64,000 bases of DNA from Tretioscincus oriximinensis (lineage: Eukaryota; Chordata; Lepidosauria; Squamata; Gymnophthalmidae): NCBI GenBank assembly GCA_022410635.1, contig JAJVDF010000205.1, positions 1,629,949-1,693,948 of the forward strand, written 5' to 3'. Positions 63,758 through 64,000 of this stretch are shown here, one piece after another; within the stretch, counting starts at the first letter, position 1; every line of letters begins with the position of its first letter. Below the pieces are notes generated by a model, which worked only from the letters and a program-made list of their open reading frames with translations, did not search any database and was not told the origin of the DNA. A program made the position numbers and the translations under genes.

Positions 63758-64000
63758 GCAGGCACGGATAGCTCAGTTGCTAAAGAATCCGTCTCTCAGC
63801 TGGGAGATCAGGTTTCGAGGCCCTGTGTCGGACGTGGGGAGGGGTGAGCACCTTCCATTAGCCTGTAGCTTTAGCCAGCCCAGCTATTCGAAAGCATGAA
63901 TAGCATGAAATTGCAACTGACTGCAAGTAGATACATGGGAACCACCACAGCCTGGTGGGGAAGATAGAATGTCAGCCTTCGGGCAAAATACCCTTGTAAG
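63758..64000 (+). mobile_element. tRNA-derived SINE (family 2), cut by window edge
   Basis: The head GCAGGCACGGATAGCTCAGT is followed by box B GGTTTCGAGGCCC, GACGTGGGGAGGGGTGAGC and CCTTCGGGCAAAATACCCTT. The 3' part and tail run past 64000. Confidence 0.9.

Noticed and set aside
63758..63830. tRNA gene-like sequence with box A and box B
   Set aside because: It is the head of a SINE repeated about ten times, with no proper tRNA cloverleaf end. The same applies to 45371, 55291 and 41176.
53151..64000. Long-isoform first exon of SYNPR
   Set aside because: I looked for the expected N-terminal peptide joined to LFAIF on the minus strand and did not find it. It probably lies beyond the right edge.

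Overview
This is vertebrate nuclear DNA, almost certainly from a squamate reptile (lizard or gecko type). It is AT-rich, carries about 40 scattered single-base Ns, and has no bacterial features. The repeat mix points to a squamate: CR1-type LINEs, an L1 LINE, two tRNA-derived SINE families with box A/B heads, hAT and Tc1/mariner-like non-autonomous DNA transposons, and an LTR. The species is not determined.

The only host gene I can support is SYNPR (synaptoporin), on the minus strand and covering most of the window. Four coding exons are present in transcript order: exon 1 (52112-52135, eight codons), exon 2 (30389-30513), exon 3 (8178-8373) and exon 4 (218-409). All are bounded by GT/AG splice sites with compatible phases. 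Together they encode the first 179 residues: a short cytoplasmic N-terminus, transmembrane segments 1-3 and both luminal loops of the synaptophysin-family four-helix (MARVEL) protein. The final exon, with transmembrane segment 4 and the cytoplasmic tail, lies beyond the left edge. The alternative long-isoform first exon was not found. Introns are 21.6, 22.0 and 7.8 kb.

Intron 3 (410-8177) holds a foldback hairpin, a CR1 tail and several SINEs. Intron 2 (8374-30388) holds a CR1 LINE interrupted by a 599-bp solo LTR (9753-10351), a composite hAT element with an 8-bp target duplication (12774-13305), a mariner-like MITE (19640-19854), a 22-bp perfect hairpin (22741-22801) and an L1 fragment flanked by identical 115-bp direct repeats (23441-25148). 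Intron 1 (30514-52111) holds a 31-bp tandem repeat next to exon 2, a 38-bp minisatellite, a long foldback element (39051-39430), a CR1 inside a Tc1-like MITE (46270-46980), SINEs and a G-quadruplex motif. The 5' flank (52136-64000) starts with about 1 kb free of recognised repeats, the likely promoter/5'UTR of the short isoform. Beyond it is a repeat-rich stretch with a tail-to-tail SINE pair, interleaved inverted repeats and CR1 copies.

I see no complete novel multigene system. The points most worth checking are the 115-bp duplication around L1, the composite hAT, the interleaved inverted repeats, the CCAAT/octamer tandem repeat beside exon 2, and the (TTC)n-tailed SINE family.
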